From positions 1 to 12,718 of the forward strand of contig JAGXSQ010000048.1 of the NCBI GenBank assembly GCA_018333395.1: 12,718 nt of DNA. Reading direction: 5' to 3'. The position numbers were made by a program, and so were the translations under genes. Each line of letters starts with the position of its first letter. The stretch's first letter is position 1. Source of the stretch: Dethiobacter sp. (GTDB lineage: Bacteria > Bacillota_D > Dethiobacteria > Dethiobacterales > Dethiobacteraceae). Positions 1-8,117 of the stretch are shown piece by piece. The notes under the pieces are model-generated. The model was not told the DNA's origin. It ran no database searches and saw nothing but the letters and a program-made list of their open reading frames with translations.

Positions 1-1
1 G

Positions 2-529
2 CATCAGGATAATATCCTGCGACAGAGTATTATCCCGGCTCGCGTGACGCCGCTTGTCGCGGCGCGGGCCAGAGAGGTGGCTGAGGCTGTGATGCGGGAA
101 TTTGCTGGTGTGGGTGTTTTTTGTGTGGAGATGTTTGTTACTCCTGACGGGGACGTCCTCGTCAATGAAGTGGCGCCTCGACCGCACAATTCTGGCCACT
201 ATTCCATTGAGGCCTGCGTTACTTCGCAGTTTGAGCAGCATATCAGGGCTATTGCCGGACTGCCGCTTGGGGACACGTCGCTCCATATCCCGGTGGTGAT
301 GGTCAACCTGCTTGGGGAAGACGGGCAGGAAGGGCCAGCCGTCTTGGAAGGCTGCAGGCAGGCGCTGGCGCTACCCGGAGTGCATCTACATCTTTATGGT
401 AAGTCGATGACGGCGCCGCGGCGGAAAATGGGGCATTTTACCGTCACTGCGCCGGACCTAGCACAAGCGCTGTCTACTGCAGCGAAGGCGCGGCAAGCGT
501 TGCGTGTTGTAGCTGCCAAGGAGGTTTGA
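2..529 (+). CDS. purK: N5-carboxyaminoimidazole ribonucleotide synthase, PurK (5' end missing)
   Basis: PurK uses ATP and bicarbonate to carboxylate AIR to N5-CAIR, which PurE then rearranges. Only the C-terminal 175 residues are present. The reading frame is open from base 2 and runs off the left edge, so the GTG at 44 is an internal codon and not a start. The visible part begins [15 protein letters not shown], a typical late ATP-grasp stretch. It then carries the strongly conserved [18 protein letters not shown] motif followed by [17 protein letters not shown]. The final domain includes HLYGK and the RRKMGHFT motif usual near the PurK C-terminus. PurT shares the ATP-grasp fold, but the [10 protein letters not shown] form and the adjacent purE point to PurK. 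The stop lies 4 nt before purE, and the last codons contain the purE ribosome binding site. In B. subtilis purE precedes purK; here the order is reversed. Confidence 0.96.
   Translation, partial: HQDNILRQSIIPARVTPLVAARAREVAEAVMREFAGVGVFCVEMFVTPDGDVLVNEVAPRPHNSGHYSIEACVTSQFEQHIRAIAGLPLGDTSLHIPVVMVNLLGEDGQEGPAVLEGCRQALALPGVHLHLYGKSMTAPRRKMGHFTVTAPDLAQALSTAAKARQALRVVAAKEV
518..525 (+). promoter_or_regulatory. Ribosome binding site of purE inside the end of purK
   Basis: AAGGAGGT is a near-perfect Shine-Dalgarno sequence ending 8 nt before the purE ATG. It lies within the last codons of purK, so translation of the two genes is probably coupled. Confidence 0.85.
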
Positions 530-533
530 AATA

Positions 534-1055
534 ATGAGCGAACCGTTACTGGTAGGCATCATCATGGGAAGCGACTCGGACTTGCCTGTCATGGGTGCGG
601 CTGCCGAAGCTCTAGAAGAATTTGCCGTGCCTTACGAACTAACCATTGTCTCAGCTCACCGTACGCCGGAAAGAATGTTTCGCTACGCGCGTGAGGCGGC
701 CGGGCGCGGTTTGCGGGTCATTATCGCCGGGGCCGGCGGTGCGGCACACCTGCCGGGGATGGTGGCCTCTGTTACAGAGTTGCCGGTAGTTGGCGTGCCG
801 GTGCGGACGGGGACACTGAACGGTCTGGATGCCCTCTATTCCATTGTGCAGATGCCTCCCGGCGTGCCGGTGGCTACTGTGGCTATCAACGGTGCCAGAA
901 ATGCCGGGTTGCTAGCTGTGCAGATTCTCGGTGTGGCCGACCCGCTTCTGCGGCAAAAAGTTGCCGGTTTCAAGGCGGCTTTACGGGAGGCGGTGGAGGA
1001 GAAGGCTACTAGGCTGGAGCGGGAAGGGTACCGCAAACTGGAGGTTAAAGACTAA
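534..1055 (+). CDS. purE: N5-CAIR mutase, PurE class I
   Basis: PurE converts N5-CAIR to CAIR in the cytoplasm by moving the carboxylate from N5 to C4 of the imidazole, and it works directly after PurK. The 173-residue product is the usual size for class I PurE. Visible motifs are the phosphate-binding GSDSDLPVM (residues 12-20), SAHRTPERM (40-48) with the likely catalytic His42, and the Gly-rich [12 protein letters not shown] (65-76) with His72. VVGVPV follows at 85-90. Class I, rather than the CO2-using class II carboxylase, is supported by the adjoining purK. The ATG at 534 is favoured because a strong AAGGAGGT lies 8 nt upstream and the protein then begins in the normal way before [10 protein letters not shown] 44-nt gap separates it from purB. 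Confidence 0.98.
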   Translation: MSEPLLVGIIMGSDSDLPVMGAAAEALEEFAVPYELTIVSAHRTPERMFRYAREAAGRGLRVIIAGAGGAAHLPGMVASVTELPVVGVPVRTGTLNGLDALYSIVQMPPGVPVATVAINGARNAGLLAVQILGVADPLLRQKVAGFKAALREAVEEKATRLEREGYRKLEVKD

Positions 1056-1099
1056 CTGTTGGAGATGTGGCAGAAAATATGGTTGGGAAGTGAACAAGT

Positions 1100-2392
1100 G
1101 TGATAGAGCGTTATACGTTGCCGGAGATGAGCCGACTCTGGACGCTGGAGAGCAAATTTCAAAAATGGCTGCAAATTGAGATTTACGCCTGTGAGGCTTG
1201 GTCTGAACTAGGCGTTATTCCACGCGAGGCGGCAGTGGCCATTCGCCGAGGGGCCTCTTTTAATGTGGGGCGCATCCTGGAAATCGAAGCCGAGACACGC
1301 CATGACGTAGTCGCTTTCACCCGCTGTGTGGCCGAGGGCTTGGGTGAAGAGTCCAAGTATGTACATTTTGGCCTTACTTCTTCAGATGTTGCTGACACGG
1401 CACTGTCAGCACTGCTGAAGGAAGCGGCTGAGATCATCCTTAACGATATCCGGGAACTGACGGAAGTGCTGAAAAATGGGGCCCGTCAGCACAGATATAC
1501 GGTGATGATGGGCCGAACGCACGGTGTCCACGCTGAACCGACTACCTTCGGCCTGAAGCTGGCCCTGTACATGGCAGAGATGGAGCGCAACTTCTGCCGC
1601 CTGGAACGGGCGAGGGACAATATCGCTTACGGTAAACTGTCGGGTGCCGTAGGGACGTACGCTAACATTGACCCCTTCGTGGAAAAGTATGTCTGCGAAA
1701 AATTGGGACTGACGCCTGACCCGATTTCGACGCAAATCCTGCAGCGTGACCGGCATGCGGAATTTATAACGGTGCTGGCCATTGTCGCCGGGACGCTGGA
1801 TAAGTTGGCCACGGAAATCAGGGGCTTGCAGAAGACCGAAACAAGAGAGGTGGAAGAGCCGTTTTACCAGGGGCAAAAAGGGTCTTCCGCCATGCCGCAC
1901 AAGCGCAACCCGGTGAATTGTGAACAAATCAGTGGCCTCTCGCGCGTGGTGCGGGCTCATGCGCTGGTGGCGCTGGAGAACATGCCTCTCTGGCATGAGC
2001 GGGATATTTCGCATTCTTCGGCGGAGCGAGTCATTCTGCCCGACAGTACCATCCTGGTCAACTACATGCTACGCAGTATGACGCGCATTATCCGTGACTT
2101 GCATGTCTACCCGGAAAACATGCGGCGCAATATGCGCCAGACGCTTGGCCTGACGTTTTCCCAGCAGGTATTGCTGGCACTGGTGGAGAAAGGGTTAGTG
2201 CGGGAGGCGGCTTACGATCTGGTGCAGAATTACGCTATGCAAGCCTGGGACAAGCAGCGCTCGTTTCAGGAGCTGTTGGCCGATGATGCCGTCATCGCGC
2301 GGACACTCTCCCCTGAAGAGCTGGCCGCCTGCTTTGACCCGTCTCGCCAACTGCGCAGAATAGATGAAATTTACAGGAGGCTTGGTATATAA
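1100..2392 (+). CDS. purB: Adenylosuccinate lyase
   Basis: PurB removes fumarate from SAICAR to give AICAR, and also from adenylosuccinate to give AMP, so it serves both IMP synthesis and the AMP branch. The 430-residue product has the normal length for the B. subtilis-type enzyme and belongs to the fumarase/aspartase superfamily. Key sites are RHD with His68, KYVHFGLTSSD with His89, GRTHGVHAEP with His141, and the superfamily signature GSSAMPHKRNP at 261-271 with the mobile-loop serines. His68, His89 and His141 fall at the same numbers as the residues described for B. subtilis PurB. The start is a GTG: an in-frame TGA at 1091-1093 rules out earlier starts, and MIERYT matches the family N-terminus. 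Only a weak GGGAAG (1085-1090) precedes it. The end of the gene carries the ribosome binding site of the next one. Confidence 0.98.
   Translation: MIERYTLPEMSRLWTLESKFQKWLQIEIYACEAWSELGVIPREAAVAIRRGASFNVGRILEIEAETRHDVVAFTRCVAEGLGEESKYVHFGLTSSDVADTALSALLKEAAEIILNDIRELTEVLKNGARQHRYTVMMGRTHGVHAEPTTFGLKLALYMAEMERNFCRLERARDNIAYGKLSGAVGTYANIDPFVEKYVCEKLGLTPDPISTQILQRDRHAEFITVLAIVAGTLDKLATEIRGLQKTETREVEEPFYQGQKGSSAMPHKRNPVNCEQISGLSRVVRAHALVALENMPLWHERDISHSSAERVILPDSTILVNYMLRSMTRIIRDLHVYPENMRRNMRQTLGLTFSQQVLLALVEKGLVREAAYDLVQNYAMQAWDKQRSFQELLADDAVIARTLSPEELAACFDPSRQLRRIDEIYRRLGI
2375..2380 (+). promoter_or_regulatory. Ribosome binding site for the small membrane protein gene
   Basis: AGGAGG lies in the last codons of purB and 13 nt before the ATG at 2394. 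The spacing is long, but it excludes the in-frame ATG at 2364, which lies upstream of this site. A TTG at 2383 is too close to it. Confidence 0.55.
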
Positions 2393-2393
2393 C

Positions 2394-2804
2394 ATGACAC
2401 CTTGGATGCTTGTTTTGCTTCCTCCGGCCGTTTTTCTTGCTTGGCTGTCCTACCGGCAGTTTAAAAAGAGCGGGAAGGTTAGCAACCTTATCTTTGCCCA
2501 GATGGGCGCTTTCGCGGCTGTTTATCTTTTGCTGGGCCTGCTGGAGTTGCGCGGCTGGGTCACCGGCCGTGCTATGGACTATCTTTCTCTGGTGCTGATT
2601 GTCTTGTTTGTGGTAGTCGGTTCGGCGATGACGGGTGCGGCCATGCGTAAAGCGGAAGAAAAGAAAAAGAAAATGGTGGGGGGCAAGTCTTCGTTCAAAC
2701 AATCAGCAGCAAAGAAGGCGGGCCACCAAGCAGCGCTAAAGCCTGCTGCCAGACAGCCTGCAGTTAAGAAGCTGGCCGCCAAAAATAAAAAAAGGAAGGG
2801 GTAA
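2394..2804 (+). CDS. Unrecognised three-helix membrane protein with a polybasic Lys/Ala-rich tail
   Basis: I do not recognise the family of this 136-residue protein. The N-terminal part shows three hydrophobic stretches, at about residues 4-20, 33-50 and 62-83. The loop after the first is basic (RQFKKSGK). By the positive-inside rule this gives an outside N-terminus and a cytoplasmic C-terminus. The tail (85-136) holds 16 Lys and 3 Arg against 2 Glu, with about 11 Ala and a few Pro. It resembles a histone H1-like or other disordered nucleic-acid- or membrane-binding tail. No enzyme motif is visible. The ATG at 2394 is preferred to the in-frame ATG at 2364, which lies inside purB ahead of the AGGAGG at 2375. 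The gene starts 1 nt after the purB stop and ends 4 nt before purC, so it is very likely co-transcribed with the purine genes. No role in purine synthesis can be read from the sequence. Confidence 0.8.
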   Translation: MTPWMLVLLPPAVFLAWLSYRQFKKSGKVSNLIFAQMGAFAAVYLLLGLLELRGWVTGRAMDYLSLVLIVLFVVVGSAMTGAAMRKAEEKKKKMVGGKSSFKQSAAKKAGHQAALKPAARQPAVKKLAAKNKKRKG

Positions 2805-2808
2805 TAGC

Positions 2809-3522
2809 GTGAATAAACAGCACTTGCTTTACGAAGGCAAAGCAAAAAAGGTTTATGCCACGGCCGACCCTGACCTGCTGGTAGTGGAGTATAAAGACGA
2901 TGCCACGGCTTTTAACGGCCAGAAAAAAGGGCAAATTGTCAACAAAGGTCTCCTGAACAACAAAATTTCCGCGGTGTTCTTCCGCTTGCTCGCCGAGCAA
3001 GGGGTGGCGAGTCATTTTGTGCAGGAGCTGTCCGAGCGGGAAATGCTGGTAAAAAAGCTGACCATTTTAAAGGTGGAAGTGGTGGTACGTAATCTAGCCG
3101 CCGGTAGCCTAGCCAGGCGCCTTGGCCTGGCGGAGGGAACGCCGCTTTCCCGACCGGTGCTGGAGTTTTATTACAAAGACGATGCGCTGGGTGACCCGCT
3201 GATTAACGACTATCACATCTGGGTCATGGGGCTCGCCACGCCGGAGCAGGTGGGAGAAATTTCTAAGAAAGCGCTGCAGATTAATGCACTGCTCGTCGAA
3301 TATCTGCAGACGAAGGCCTTGATCCTCGTCGACTTTAAACTTGAGTTTGGTCTGTTTCACGGCCAGGTGCTTTTGGGTGACGAGATTTCCCCGGACACCT
3401 GCCGCTTCTGGGACGCCAAGTCCGGAGAAAAGCTGGACAAAGATCGCTTCCGCCGAGACCTTGGCGGGGTGAGCGAGGCTTATGAGGAAGTGCTGAGGCG
3501 ATTGACAGGAGGGCAAAGATAG
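2809..3522 (+). CDS. purC: SAICAR synthetase, PurC
   Basis: PurC joins CAIR and aspartate using ATP to make SAICAR, the substrate of PurB. The 237-residue length is normal for the bacterial single-domain enzyme. The sequence opens with [11 protein letters not shown] (6-16), the nucleotide-binding N-terminal motif, followed by YKDDATAFN (28-36). Further motifs are NNKIS (50-54), [15 protein letters not shown] (90-104), [14 protein letters not shown] (120-133), LVDFKLEFG (173-181) and [12 protein letters not shown] (191-202). The latter two contain conserved metal/ATP and substrate residues. The start is a GTG, with AGGAAGGGG ending 7 nt upstream. The stop TAG shares its last base with the purS GTG start. 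Confidence 0.98.
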   Translation: MNKQHLLYEGKAKKVYATADPDLLVVEYKDDATAFNGQKKGQIVNKGLLNNKISAVFFRLLAEQGVASHFVQELSEREMLVKKLTILKVEVVVRNLAAGSLARRLGLAEGTPLSRPVLEFYYKDDALGDPLINDYHIWVMGLATPEQVGEISKKALQINALLVEYLQTKALILVDFKLEFGLFHGQVLLGDEISPDTCRFWDAKSGEKLDKDRFRRDLGGVSEAYEEVLRRLTGGQR

Positions 3523-3773
3523 TGTGGAAGGCGACTATTAAGGTCATGTTGAAAAAGAGCGTTCTTGATCCACAAGGACAGGCGGTGCAAAAAGCGCTTC
3601 ACGCGCTGGGCTACAAAAACGTGCCTGACGTGCGTATCGGCAAATACCTGGAAGTGAAGGTCGATGGCAGTGACCGGGACGCTGTGGCAGCGCAGGTCCG
3701 CGAGATGTGCGAACGATTGCTGGCCAATATGGTGATTGAAGACTACACCTTTGAACTGACGGAGGGTAACTGA
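3522..3773 (+). CDS. purS: FGAM synthase subunit PurS
   Basis: PurS is the small non-catalytic subunit of the three-part phosphoribosylformylglycinamidine synthase. It bridges PurQ and PurL and helps ammonia pass from the glutaminase to the synthetase. The 83-residue length is normal. The N-terminus [21 protein letters not shown] and the following [21 protein letters not shown] are typical of the family, as is the IEDYTFEL ending. The GTG start overlaps the purC stop by one base and has AGGAGG at 3507-3512. The stop overlaps the purQ ATG by one base (TGATG). These junctions and the next one suggest coupled translation of the complex subunits. A separate purS indicates the Bacillus/archaeal-type complex, not the large fused PurL of E. 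coli. Confidence 0.97.
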   Translation: MWKATIKVMLKKSVLDPQGQAVQKALHALGYKNVPDVRIGKYLEVKVDGSDRDAVAAQVREMCERLLANMVIEDYTFELTEGN

Positions 3774-4471
3774 TGAAATTTGGCGTGGTTGTCTTCCCCG
3801 GTTCCAACTGCGACCTGGATGCCTATCATGTGCTCCGCGACGTACTCGGCCAGCCGGTAGAGTATCTCTGGCATCAGGAGGAACGGGTGGAAGGCTTTGA
3901 CTGTCTTGTTCTGCCCGGCGGTTTTTCCTACGGAGATTATCTGCGTTGCGGCGCCATCGCCCGTTTTTCGCCGGTAATGAACGCGGTAGTCGACTTTGCG
4001 AACCGTGGTGGCTTTGTCATCGGCATCTGCAACGGCTTTCAGGTGTTGCTGGAGGCCGGTCTTTTGCCCGGCGCCTTGTACCGTAATACCAATCTGCAGT
4101 TCCGCTGCCAGTTTACTTACCTGGTGACGGAAAATATAGCTACGCCGTTTACCGGGTTGGTGCAGCCGGGCCGTGTCTTAAAAATACCCATTGCCCACGG
4201 GGAAGGCAATTATTATGTCGATCAGGAGACGTTGTGCGCTATGCAGGAGCGGGGGCAAATTGTCTTCCGTTATGCCACGCCGGATGGTAAGGTAACGGCA
4301 GAAGCCAACCCGAATGGCTCGCTGGAGAACATTGCCGGCGTCTGCAATGAAGGGAAAAACGTCTTAGGTATGATGCCGCACCCGGAGCGGGCCGGGGAAA
4401 CGGCGCTTGGTTCAACTGACGGTTTGGTTATCTTTCAGTCCATAATCAGGCAGTGGGAGGATGGCCGATGA
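3773..4471 (+). CDS. purQ: FGAM synthase glutaminase subunit PurQ
   Basis: PurQ hydrolyses glutamine and passes ammonia to PurL for the conversion of FGAR to FGAM. It is a class I (triad) glutamine amidotransferase of 232 residues, a usual length. The start [15 protein letters not shown] is characteristic. [15 protein letters not shown] (47-61) is followed by the nucleophile elbow GICNGFQ with Cys86. The remaining triad residues are His203 and Glu205 in [23 protein letters not shown] (133-147) is also conserved. The ATG is preceded by GGAGGG with a 6-nt spacing and overlaps the purS stop. The gene end overlaps purL by 4 nt (ATGA). Confidence 0.98.
   Translation: MKFGVVVFPGSNCDLDAYHVLRDVLGQPVEYLWHQEERVEGFDCLVLPGGFSYGDYLRCGAIARFSPVMNAVVDFANRGGFVIGICNGFQVLLEAGLLPGALYRNTNLQFRCQFTYLVTENIATPFTGLVQPGRVLKIPIAHGEGNYYVDQETLCAMQERGQIVFRYATPDGKVTAEANPNGSLENIAGVCNEGKNVLGMMPHPERAGETALGSTDGLVIFQSIIRQWEDGR
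4455..4460 (+). promoter_or_regulatory. Ribosome binding site deciding the purL start
   Basis: GGGAGG ends 7 nt before the ATG at 4468. The in-frame GTG at 4453 overlaps this site and would add only five atypical residues (MGGWP), so it is not the likely start. Confidence 0.8.
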
Positions 4472-6669
4472 AGGCGGGATTTTGGCGCGAACTGGGGCTT
4501 AAAGACCAGGAGTATGAGATGATTGTTGATATTCTCGGCCGCGAACCAAACTATGTGGAGCTGGGCATGTACAGCGTGATGTGGTCCGAGCATTGTTCCT
4601 ATAAAAATTCCAAAGAAGTGCTGCGTACTTTTCCAACCACAGGTGAGCGGGTGCTGCAGGGACCGGGAGAGAACGCCGGTATCGTAGATATCGGTGACGG
4701 GCTGGCCGTCTGTTTTAAAATCGAATCCCATAATCACCCCTCGGCCATCGAACCGTATCAGGGAGCGGCTACCGGTGTGGGCGGCATCATCCGCGATATT
4801 TTTACCATGGGCGCGCGTCCCATAGCCTTACTGAACTCGCTGCGCTTCGGCCCGCTTTCTGACCCACGAGCCCGCTACATTATGGGCGGCGTGGTGGCGG
4901 GTATTGCCGGCTACGGCAACTGTATCGGCATCCCGACCGTGGGGGGTGAGGTTTATTTCGACCGCTGTTACCAAGGGAATCCGCTGGTCAACGCGATGTG
5001 CGTAGGTTTGCTGGAAAAAGACAAAATCAAACGGGGACAGGCCGCCGGCATTGGCAACGCGGTCATCCTAGTCGGCGCCCGTACCGGCCGTGACGGCATG
5101 CACGGGGTAACTTTCGCCTCCGAGGAGTTAAGCGAAGCCTCGGAAGAAAGAAGGCCGGCTGTGCAGGTAGGCGACCCTTTTATGGAGAAGCTGTTGTTGG
5201 AGGCTTGCCTGGAGCTAATTGACAGCCATGACCTTGTGGGCATCCAGGATTTGGGAGGCGCAGGTCTGACCTGCGCTACCTCGGAGATGGCCAGCCGTGC
5301 CGGTACCGGCATGGAGATTGAACTGGACCAGGTTCCCTGCCGAGAAACAGGTATGACACCTTACGAGATTATGCTTTCCGAATCCCAGGAGCGGATGTTG
5401 CTGGTGGTGGAGCCGGCCAAAGAGGAGCGGGTACACCAGGTTTTCCGGCGCTGGGGTCTTGATGCCACCACCGTCGGCCGTGTTACGGCAGACGGAGATT
5501 TGCGCGTCCGCATGGGCGGCCAGGTCGTGGCCGAGGTACCCGCCAGGAGCCTGGCAGAAGAAGCGCCTGTCTATTGTCCTGAATACCGGGAGCCGTCTTA
5601 CCTGCAGGAAACCATGGCTCTGAACCTGAGCGCTATCCCCGACGTCACAGATACTGGAAGCACGCTGCTGGCACTTCTTGCCTCCCCCAACATTGCCAGT
5701 AAAGAATGGGTCTGGCGCCAGTACGACCATATGGTGCGGACGTGTACTGTGGTGCTTCCAGGCTCGGACGCGGCGGTGCTGCGCTTGCGCGGTACAAAGA
5801 AAGGCTTGGCCATGACCTGTGATTGCAACTCTCGCTACGCTTACCTTGACCCGTATACCGGCGGCAAAATCGCTGTGGCGGAGGCGGCACGCAACTTGGT
5901 CTGCAGTGGCGCGGAGCCGCTTGCCGTTACCGACTGCCTGAATTTTGGCAACCCGGAAAAACCGGAGATTTTCTGGCAGTTTCGCTCTTGTGTGGCCGGG
6001 ATAAGCGAAGCGTGCCGCGTGCTTGGCACGCCGGTCACCGGCGGCAACGTCTCTTTTTACAATGAAACAAATGGCGAGGCCATTTTCCCCACACCTACTG
6101 TCGGCATGGTCGGCCTGCTCGATGACGTAAAGCTGCGCTGCACCCTGGACTTTAAACAGACAGGCGACTTGCTTGTTCTCTTAGGCGAGACGTTTACAGA
6201 GTTGGGCGGCAGCGAGTATCTAGCCGTGCAGCATGGTCTTGTACGCGGGCGACCACCGGCGCTTGATCTGGGCAAAGAACAGGCGCTGCAAAAACTGGTG
6301 CTCGCCGCTATCCGTCAGGGACTGGTTGCTTCCGCCCACGACCTGTCGGAGGGAGGCTTGGCCGTGGCGCTGGCGGAGTGCTGCTTCGGCCACAGCCTTG
6401 GTGCTGCGGTGACACTTAACTCCGGGAATTTGCGTACCGACGCCTTGCTGTTTGGCGAAAGCCAGTCGCGTATACTCCTTTCTCTGCCGGAAGAAAAACT
6501 GACCGCCCTGCAAGACTTGGCGGCGGTGGCCGGGGTGCCGCTGCAGAAGCTGGGCCATGTCGGCGGGGAGATGCTTGAAATCAGTGTAGACGGTCGTCTG
6601 CTGGTCGATGTTCCTGTAATATTGATGCGGGATAAATGGCGGGAGGCAATAGCATGTTACCTGAAATAG
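4468..6669 (+). CDS. purL: FGAM synthase large subunit PurL (small-type)
   Basis: PurL is the synthetase subunit that uses ATP and ammonia from PurQ to turn FGAR into FGAM. The 733-residue product matches the small PurL class that needs separate PurS and PurQ. It consists of two related AIRS-like halves. The first contains [12 protein letters not shown] with His42, at the position of the active-site histidine. [23 protein letters not shown], from about residue 84, follows and binds the nucleotide, then [14 protein letters not shown]. The middle has [19 protein letters not shown]. The second half contains [32 protein letters not shown] and [16 protein letters not shown]. The ATG at 4468 gives a normal N-terminus and overlaps purQ by 4 nt; the 3' end overlaps the favoured purF start by 16 nt. 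No frameshift or missing motif is seen. Confidence 0.98.
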   Translation: MKAGFWRELGLKDQEYEMIVDILGREPNYVELGMYSVMWSEHCSYKNSKEVLRTFPTTGERVLQGPGENAGIVDIGDGLAVCFKIESHNHPSAIEPYQGAATGVGGIIRDIFTMGARPIALLNSLRFGPLSDPRARYIMGGVVAGIAGYGNCIGIPTVGGEVYFDRCYQGNPLVNAMCVGLLEKDKIKRGQAAGIGNAVILVGARTGRDGMHGVTFASEELSEASEERRPAVQVGDPFMEKLLLEACLELIDSHDLVGIQDLGGAGLTCATSEMASRAGTGMEIELDQVPCRETGMTPYEIMLSESQERMLLVVEPAKEERVHQVFRRWGLDATTVGRVTADGDLRVRMGGQVVAEVPARSLAEEAPVYCPEYREPSYLQETMALNLSAIPDVTDTGSTLLALLASPNIASKEWVWRQYDHMVRTCTVVLPGSDAAVLRLRGTKKGLAMTCDCNSRYAYLDPYTGGKIAVAEAARNLVCSGAEPLAVTDCLNFGNPEKPEIFWQFRSCVAGISEACRVLGTPVTGGNVSFYNETNGEAIFPTPTVGMVGLLDDVKLRCTLDFKQTGDLLVLLGETFTELGGSEYLAVQHGLVRGRPPALDLGKEQALQKLVLAAIRQGLVASAHDLSEGGLAVALAECCFGHSLGAAVTLNSGNLRTDALLFGESQSRILLSLPEEKLTALQDLAAVAGVPLQKLGHVGGEMLEISVDGRLLVDVPVILMRDKWREAIACYLK
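6641..6646 (+). promoter_or_regulatory. Ribosome binding site for the favoured purF start
   Basis: GGGAGG ends 7 nt before the ATG at 6654 and lies within the end of purL. A second good site, GAAGGAG at 6678-6684, precedes another in-frame ATG at 6690. Confidence 0.6.
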
Positions 6670-8117
6670 TTGACCTCGAAGGAGACAAGATGCGCGAAGA
6701 GTGTGGTGTCTTTGGCGTCTTTGCTCCGGGGAGTGATGTGGCACGGATTACTTATTTTGGGCTTTACGCGCAGCAGCACCGCGGTCAGGAAAGTGCCGGC
6801 ATCGCCGTTTCCGACGGTCAGGCTATCCGCGGAGAGAAAGGGATGGGTCTCGTCTCCGAGGTGTTCCAGGACGCCGGCAGGTTTACCCGCTTGCGCGGCA
6901 AATTGGCGGTAGGGCATGTGCGCTACTCTACTAGTGGCTCAAGCCTGCCGGTCAATGCCCAACCACTGGTGGTTCGTTACCGTAGCGGCTTTCTGGCCGT
7001 CGCCCATAACGGCAATCTGGTAAACGGCTACGAGCTGCGTCAGCAGCTGGAGCAGCAGGGCTCTATTTTTCAGTCTACTACCGACAGCGAGGTCATTGCC
7101 CATCTGATTGCCCGTTCCGGAGAGGAGACGCCAGAGGCGGCTGTGGAAAAAGCTCTTTTGCCGTTGCGCGGCGCCTACACCTTTATCCTGATGACTGCTA
7201 ATAAGCTAATTGGGTTGCGTGACCCTCTCGGTATCCGGCCGCTCTCTTTGGGGAGTCTTGACGGCGGTTTTGTCTTGGCTTCGGAAACATGCGCCTTCGA
7301 TACTGTAGGGGCTGAATTTATCCGCGATGTTGAGCCGGGAGAAATGGTGGTTATTGATGAGTTTGGCCTGCACAGCAAGCGGCTGGTTGCTTCTAACCGG
7401 CAGGCGCTGTGTGTCTTTGAATTTATATATTTCGCCCGTCCCGACAGCAACATGTGTGGTCGTAACGTTCACCTAGTGCGCAAGGAACTAGGACGTCGCC
7501 TAGCCCGTGAGCATCCTGTAGCAGCCGATATAGTTACCGGAGTACCGGACTCATCTCTGTCTGCTGCCTCCGGCGTGGCTGAAGAACTGCAACTGCCCTA
7601 CGAGATGGGTTTTGTCAAAAACCGTTATGTCGGCCGGACATTTATCCAACCGACACAGGAAATGCGGTCACTTGGCGTTAGGCTGAAGCTGAACCCGTTG
7701 CGCCAGATTGTCGAGGGCAAACGCGTGGTTATGGTGGACGACTCGATTGTGCGCGGCACTACCTCCTTGCGCATTGTGGAGATGTTGCGCAAGGCCGGGG
7801 CGCGTGAAGTACATGTGCTCATCAGTTCTCCCCCAGTCGTTTCCCCCTGTTACTATGGGATTGACACGTCAGCGAACGGCGAACTGGTGGCCGCACGCCT
7901 CGATACACTTGCTATAGCTAAAGCCATTGGTGCCGATTCCCTCGGCTATCTGAGCATGGAGGGGATGATGGAGTCTGTTGGCCTGACGTCCGGGGATTGC
8001 TGCGCAGCCTGCTTCTCCGGCTGTTATCCGGTGGAGCTGCCAAGAGACCTGGCTGGGAAATACTCGTTGGATGATGCGGGCAAAGGGGGGGGCGGAGGCT
8101 GTGGGAACCACGTATAA
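6654..8117 (+). CDS. purF: Glutamine PRPP amidotransferase, PurF (Fe-S type with propeptide)
   Basis: PurF makes 5-phosphoribosylamine from PRPP and glutamine, the committed first step. From 6654 it has 487 residues. The N-terminal Ntn glutaminase domain would start at Cys17 (EECGVFGVF) after removal of a 16-residue propeptide. It contains [21 protein letters not shown] and AHNGNLVN. The C-terminal type I phosphoribosyltransferase domain has the PRPP loop [13 protein letters not shown] (358-370). Cysteines at 268, 399, 450 and 453 fit the four [4Fe-4S] ligands of the B. subtilis-type enzyme; Cys449 and Cys457 are extra neighbours. In that enzyme the cluster is tied to maturation and oxygen sensitivity and AMP/GMP inhibit, so the same is inferred here. 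A start at 6690 would leave only MREE before the cysteine. The tail is Gly-rich because it is encoded over a G8 tract. Confidence 0.97.
   Translation: MLPEIVDLEGDKMREECGVFGVFAPGSDVARITYFGLYAQQHRGQESAGIAVSDGQAIRGEKGMGLVSEVFQDAGRFTRLRGKLAVGHVRYSTSGSSLPVNAQPLVVRYRSGFLAVAHNGNLVNGYELRQQLEQQGSIFQSTTDSEVIAHLIARSGEETPEAAVEKALLPLRGAYTFILMTANKLIGLRDPLGIRPLSLGSLDGGFVLASETCAFDTVGAEFIRDVEPGEMVVIDEFGLHSKRLVASNRQALCVFEFIYFARPDSNMCGRNVHLVRKELGRRLAREHPVAADIVTGVPDSSLSAASGVAEELQLPYEMGFVKNRYVGRTFIQPTQEMRSLGVRLKLNPLRQIVEGKRVVMVDDSIVRGTTSLRIVEMLRKAGAREVHVLISSPPVVSPCYYGIDTSANGELVAARLDTLAIAKAIGADSLGYLSMEGMMESVGLTSGDCCAACFSGCYPVELPRDLAGKYSLDDAGKGGGGGCGNHV
8085..8092 (+). repeat. G8 homopolymer in the purF-purM junction
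   Basis: Eight consecutive G lie near the 3' end of purF, within its terminal Gly codons. AAAGGGGGGGG (8082-8092) ends 8 nt before the GTG at 8101. The purD ribosome binding site has the same form, AAAGGGGG with 8 nt spacing, so this tract probably acts as the purM ribosome binding site. Homopolymers of this length are also prone to slippage. Confidence 0.7.

Noticed and set aside
1..43. Purine riboswitch or PurR box controlling the operon
   Set aside because: The window begins inside purK, so the operon leader is not included. No such element is seen at internal junctions.
44..46. GTG as a purK start
   Set aside because: The frame is open back to base 2, and the upstream residues [14 protein letters not shown] match internal PurK sequence.
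1065..1103. 12-codon mini-ORF (MWQKIWLGSEQV) in the purE-purB gap ending over the purB start
   Set aside because: GGAG abuts its ATG directly, so it has no properly spaced ribosome binding site, and a frame this short is likely by chance.
1406..2014. 202-residue open frame on the - strand opposite purB
   Set aside because: It lies wholly inside purB, which has all family motifs, and shows no recognisable domain. Long antisense frames are expected from codon bias in GC-leaning genes. The same holds for the - strand frames at 7918-8727 and 10504-11286.
2364..2393. Earlier in-frame ATG for the small membrane protein
   Set aside because: It lies upstream of the AGGAGG at 2375-2380 and has no site of its own. 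It would also add a polar stretch ahead of the first membrane helix.
2781..2793. A-rich run (A5-T-A7) near the end of the membrane protein gene as a terminator or frameshift signal
   Set aside because: It is A-rich on the coding strand with no hairpin, encodes part of the Lys/Asn-rich tail, and sits just before the purC ribosome binding site.
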